From Chloroflexi bacterium TSY (GTDB lineage: Bacteria > Chloroflexota > Anaerolineae > Caldilineales > Caldilineaceae), in the NCBI GenBank assembly GCA_019217005.1, contig JAHBNG010000041.1:1-64000 (forward strand): a DNA stretch of 64,000 nt, given 5' to 3'. Each line of letters starts with the position of its first letter. The stretch's first letter is position 1. The notes beneath the pieces are model-generated. The model worked only from the letters and a program-made list of their open reading frames with translations. It was not told where the DNA came from and made no database searches. Shown one piece after another: positions 62,693 to 64,000 of this stretch. The position numbers and the translations under genes were made by a program.

Positions 62693-62769
62693 CCTATCCA
62701 AAAAGCGGTTGTGAGTTCAACCAACTTCTTGAGTGGGAATGCATCGGCACAGAACTTTTCGGATGAGCA
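62693..62769 (-). repeat. Palindromic dispersed repeat, family C, copy 5 (interrupted)
   Basis: CCTATCCAAAAAGCGG...GAACTTTTCGGATGAGC is the body of the repeat; its first bases (AGAACCTATC, 59687-59696) are left on the far side of the IS481-like element. The remaining 62770-62977 is AT-rich, with a CCAAGAACCCTCAT repeat fragment and no gene. Confidence 0.8.
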
Positions 62770-62977
62770 CTAAGATAGAGAGGGCAAAGTGTTGCTAATA
62801 AGCTATTCGGTATCATAAGCTATCCATTTCCAGCATGTCAAATTAAAAATTGATTCTCTTGGATCCCAAGAACCCTCATGAACAATTCAGCAATTGACAA
62901 TTCGTTAGTTCTTTATCCTGCGTTTGTGATGTACAATAAGCAAACAAGATATAGGATTTTACAGAGATGAATGAGTG

Positions 62978-64000
62978 ATGGCACAAATCTTGACACTTCG
63001 CCTGTTGGGCAAACCTGAAATTTTACTTGATGATCAACCGCTTACTGGATTCCGCACAAATAAAGCAAATGCGCTTCTCTACTATCTGGCCGTGACTGGA
63101 CGTCGGCACGAACGTGATGAGTTGGCTCAGCTTCTCTGGGCAAATGAAGAAAATGCGAAAAACAGTCTACGCGTTGCCCTCAATAATCTCAAAAAAATGC
63201 TCCCCGATCATCTGGATATCACGCGTCAGACCCTCTCTATCAGCCAAGAAGCTTCCCTTCACCTGGACATTGAGGAATTTGAACGACGAACGGAATCCCT
63301 CGCGGCTGACGATACCCGCGTAAATCTCACGAGGCTTTCTGAAGCCATTCAAATCTATCGCGGCGATTTTCTAGAAGATTTCTTTGTGAGCGATGCGCGT
63401 CAATTTGAGGATTGGTTACTGGGTGAACGGGAGCATTGGCGGCATGTTGCGCTCGAGACGATGGAAATCGTGTCTCGTATCCAGCTTCAGAACCTTGCTT
63501 ATGCTGACGCGGCACAGATGATGGATCGTCTCCTCACGATTGAGCCTTGGCATGAAGAGGCACATCGACAATACATGATCACGCTGAGTCGGATGGGTGA
63601 GTTCAATGCTGCATTGGCACAATATGAAACCTGCCGCCAAGTGATAGCGCGTGAACTAGATGCTGAGCCAATGCCAGAGACGATTGCACTCTACGAACGA
63701 ATCCAGCTCGCTCGTCAGACGCGTCTACATAACTTGCCCCCTGATGTAACCCCATTTTTGGGACGTGAGAAAGAGCTAGTGCGAATTAATCAGCTTTTGA
63801 CAGATCCGCTTTGTCGTCTCGTGACGCTCATTGGATTTGGCGGCATGGGGAAGACACGTCTTGCTCTCGAAGCCGCAAGACGTGCCAACCAAGAGCAAGC
63901 GCTTCAATTTCTCAATGGGGTCGTCTTTGTGTCGCTTGTCGGCGTTCGCTCGGTTGATGATGTACCTACAACGATTGCGGATGCCTTGGGGATTTTATTG
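62978..64000 (+). CDS. SARP/BTAD regulator with P-loop ATPase, N-terminal part (3' end outside window)
   Basis: ATG 62978 opens a frame that runs 341 codons to the window edge. It has a winged-helix domain (LTLRLLGKPEILLDDQPL...), a BTAD domain (about 90-245) and an NB-ARC-like ATPase with Walker A GFGGMGKT at 286-293. The linker between BTAD and ATPase is short, unlike the two other SARP proteins in the window, so it belongs to a different subgroup. A TPR or WD40 C-terminus is expected outside the window. The upstream region is AT-rich with a family C repeat and an IS, and the ribosome-binding site is weak. Confidence 0.88.
   Translation, partial: MAQILTLRLLGKPEILLDDQPLTGFRTNKANALLYYLAVTGRRHERDELAQLLWANEENAKNSLRVALNNLKKMLPDHLDITRQTLSISQEASLHLDIEEFERRTESLAADDTRVNLTRLSEAIQIYRGDFLEDFFVSDARQFEDWLLGEREHWRHVALETMEIVSRIQLQNLAYADAAQMMDRLLTIEPWHEEAHRQYMITLSRMGEFNAALAQYETCRQVIARELDAEPMPETIALYERIQLARQTRLHNLPPDVTPFLGREKELVRINQLLTDPLCRLVTLIGFGGMGKTRLALEAARRANQEQALQFLNGVVFVSLVGVRSVDDVPTTIADALGILL

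Noticed and set aside
1..64000. tRNA, rRNA, replication origin or integrase att site with tRNA target
   Set aside because: No cloverleaf, rRNA-like stretch or DnaA-box cluster was recognised by eye; a covariance-model scan was not possible here.

Overview
The window looks like a mobile-element-rich piece of a Chloroflexota chromosome, most likely an Anaerolineae/Caldilineae-type organism. This is inferred from gene style: three SARP/BTAD-P-loop-TPR giant regulators, WD40 arrays, Tat and lipoprotein signals followed by Ala/Pro/Gly-rich linkers, PhyH and DUF4058 proteins, and sugar ABC operons. No rRNA, tRNA or CRISPR array was seen, so the assignment rests on protein style alone.

Layout. 0-9.7 kb: end of a WD40 protein, an APH-fold kinase, a 1190-aa SARP regulator, a PhnD-like binding protein, two small proteins (one Tat-exported) and a cupin. 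9.7-12.4 kb: a decayed IS4-like element and a nucleotidyltransferase. 12.9-20.1 kb: one 2390-aa secreted SpvB/FG-GAP/RHS protein with an unrecognised C-terminal domain. 20.3-22.5 kb: a nested element carrying two tyrosine recombinases fused in one reading frame. 23-25.5 kb: an IS copy, a small secreted acidic peptide and a dense set of palindromic repeats. 25.5-33 kb: a second SARP regulator cut by a MITE, a shortened SDR, a NYN-domain protein, a PhyH dioxygenase and a NUDIX hydrolase. 33.3-40.2 kb (minus strand): a sugar or polyol uptake and oxidation operon (binding protein, two permeases, small membrane protein, APH kinase, SDR, zinc dehydrogenase). 40.3-45 kb: an IS, a DUF4058 gene and a glutamine synthetase gene split by a MITE. 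45.2-56.9 kb (minus strand): a long catabolic operon with 3-epimerase, DhaK-like kinase, FucI-like isomerase, a Pot-type ABC transporter, ADP-ribosylglycohydrolase and nucleoside hydrolase. It is interrupted by an ISAs1 element and a deleted VapBC pair. 57.2-62.7 kb: a DUF35/thiolase pair and an IS nested inside another IS that sits inside a palindromic repeat. 63-64 kb: start of a third SARP regulator.

The most striking content is the mobile DNA. Target-site duplications can be read directly for most elements, and for several the uninterrupted host gene can be rebuilt in frame: the permease stop codon, the SARP C-terminus, the DUF4058 C-terminus and glutamine synthetase. One family has CAGT(A/C)GATCC ends and AGNCT duplications. 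Two of its members contain an inner cassette bounded by a 23-bp inverted repeat, and one of these cassettes encodes the fused double tyrosine recombinase. Almost every broken transposase frame is explained by a +1 change in a short base run, mostly G or C. This could be slippage decay, programmed frameshifting or a sequencing artefact.
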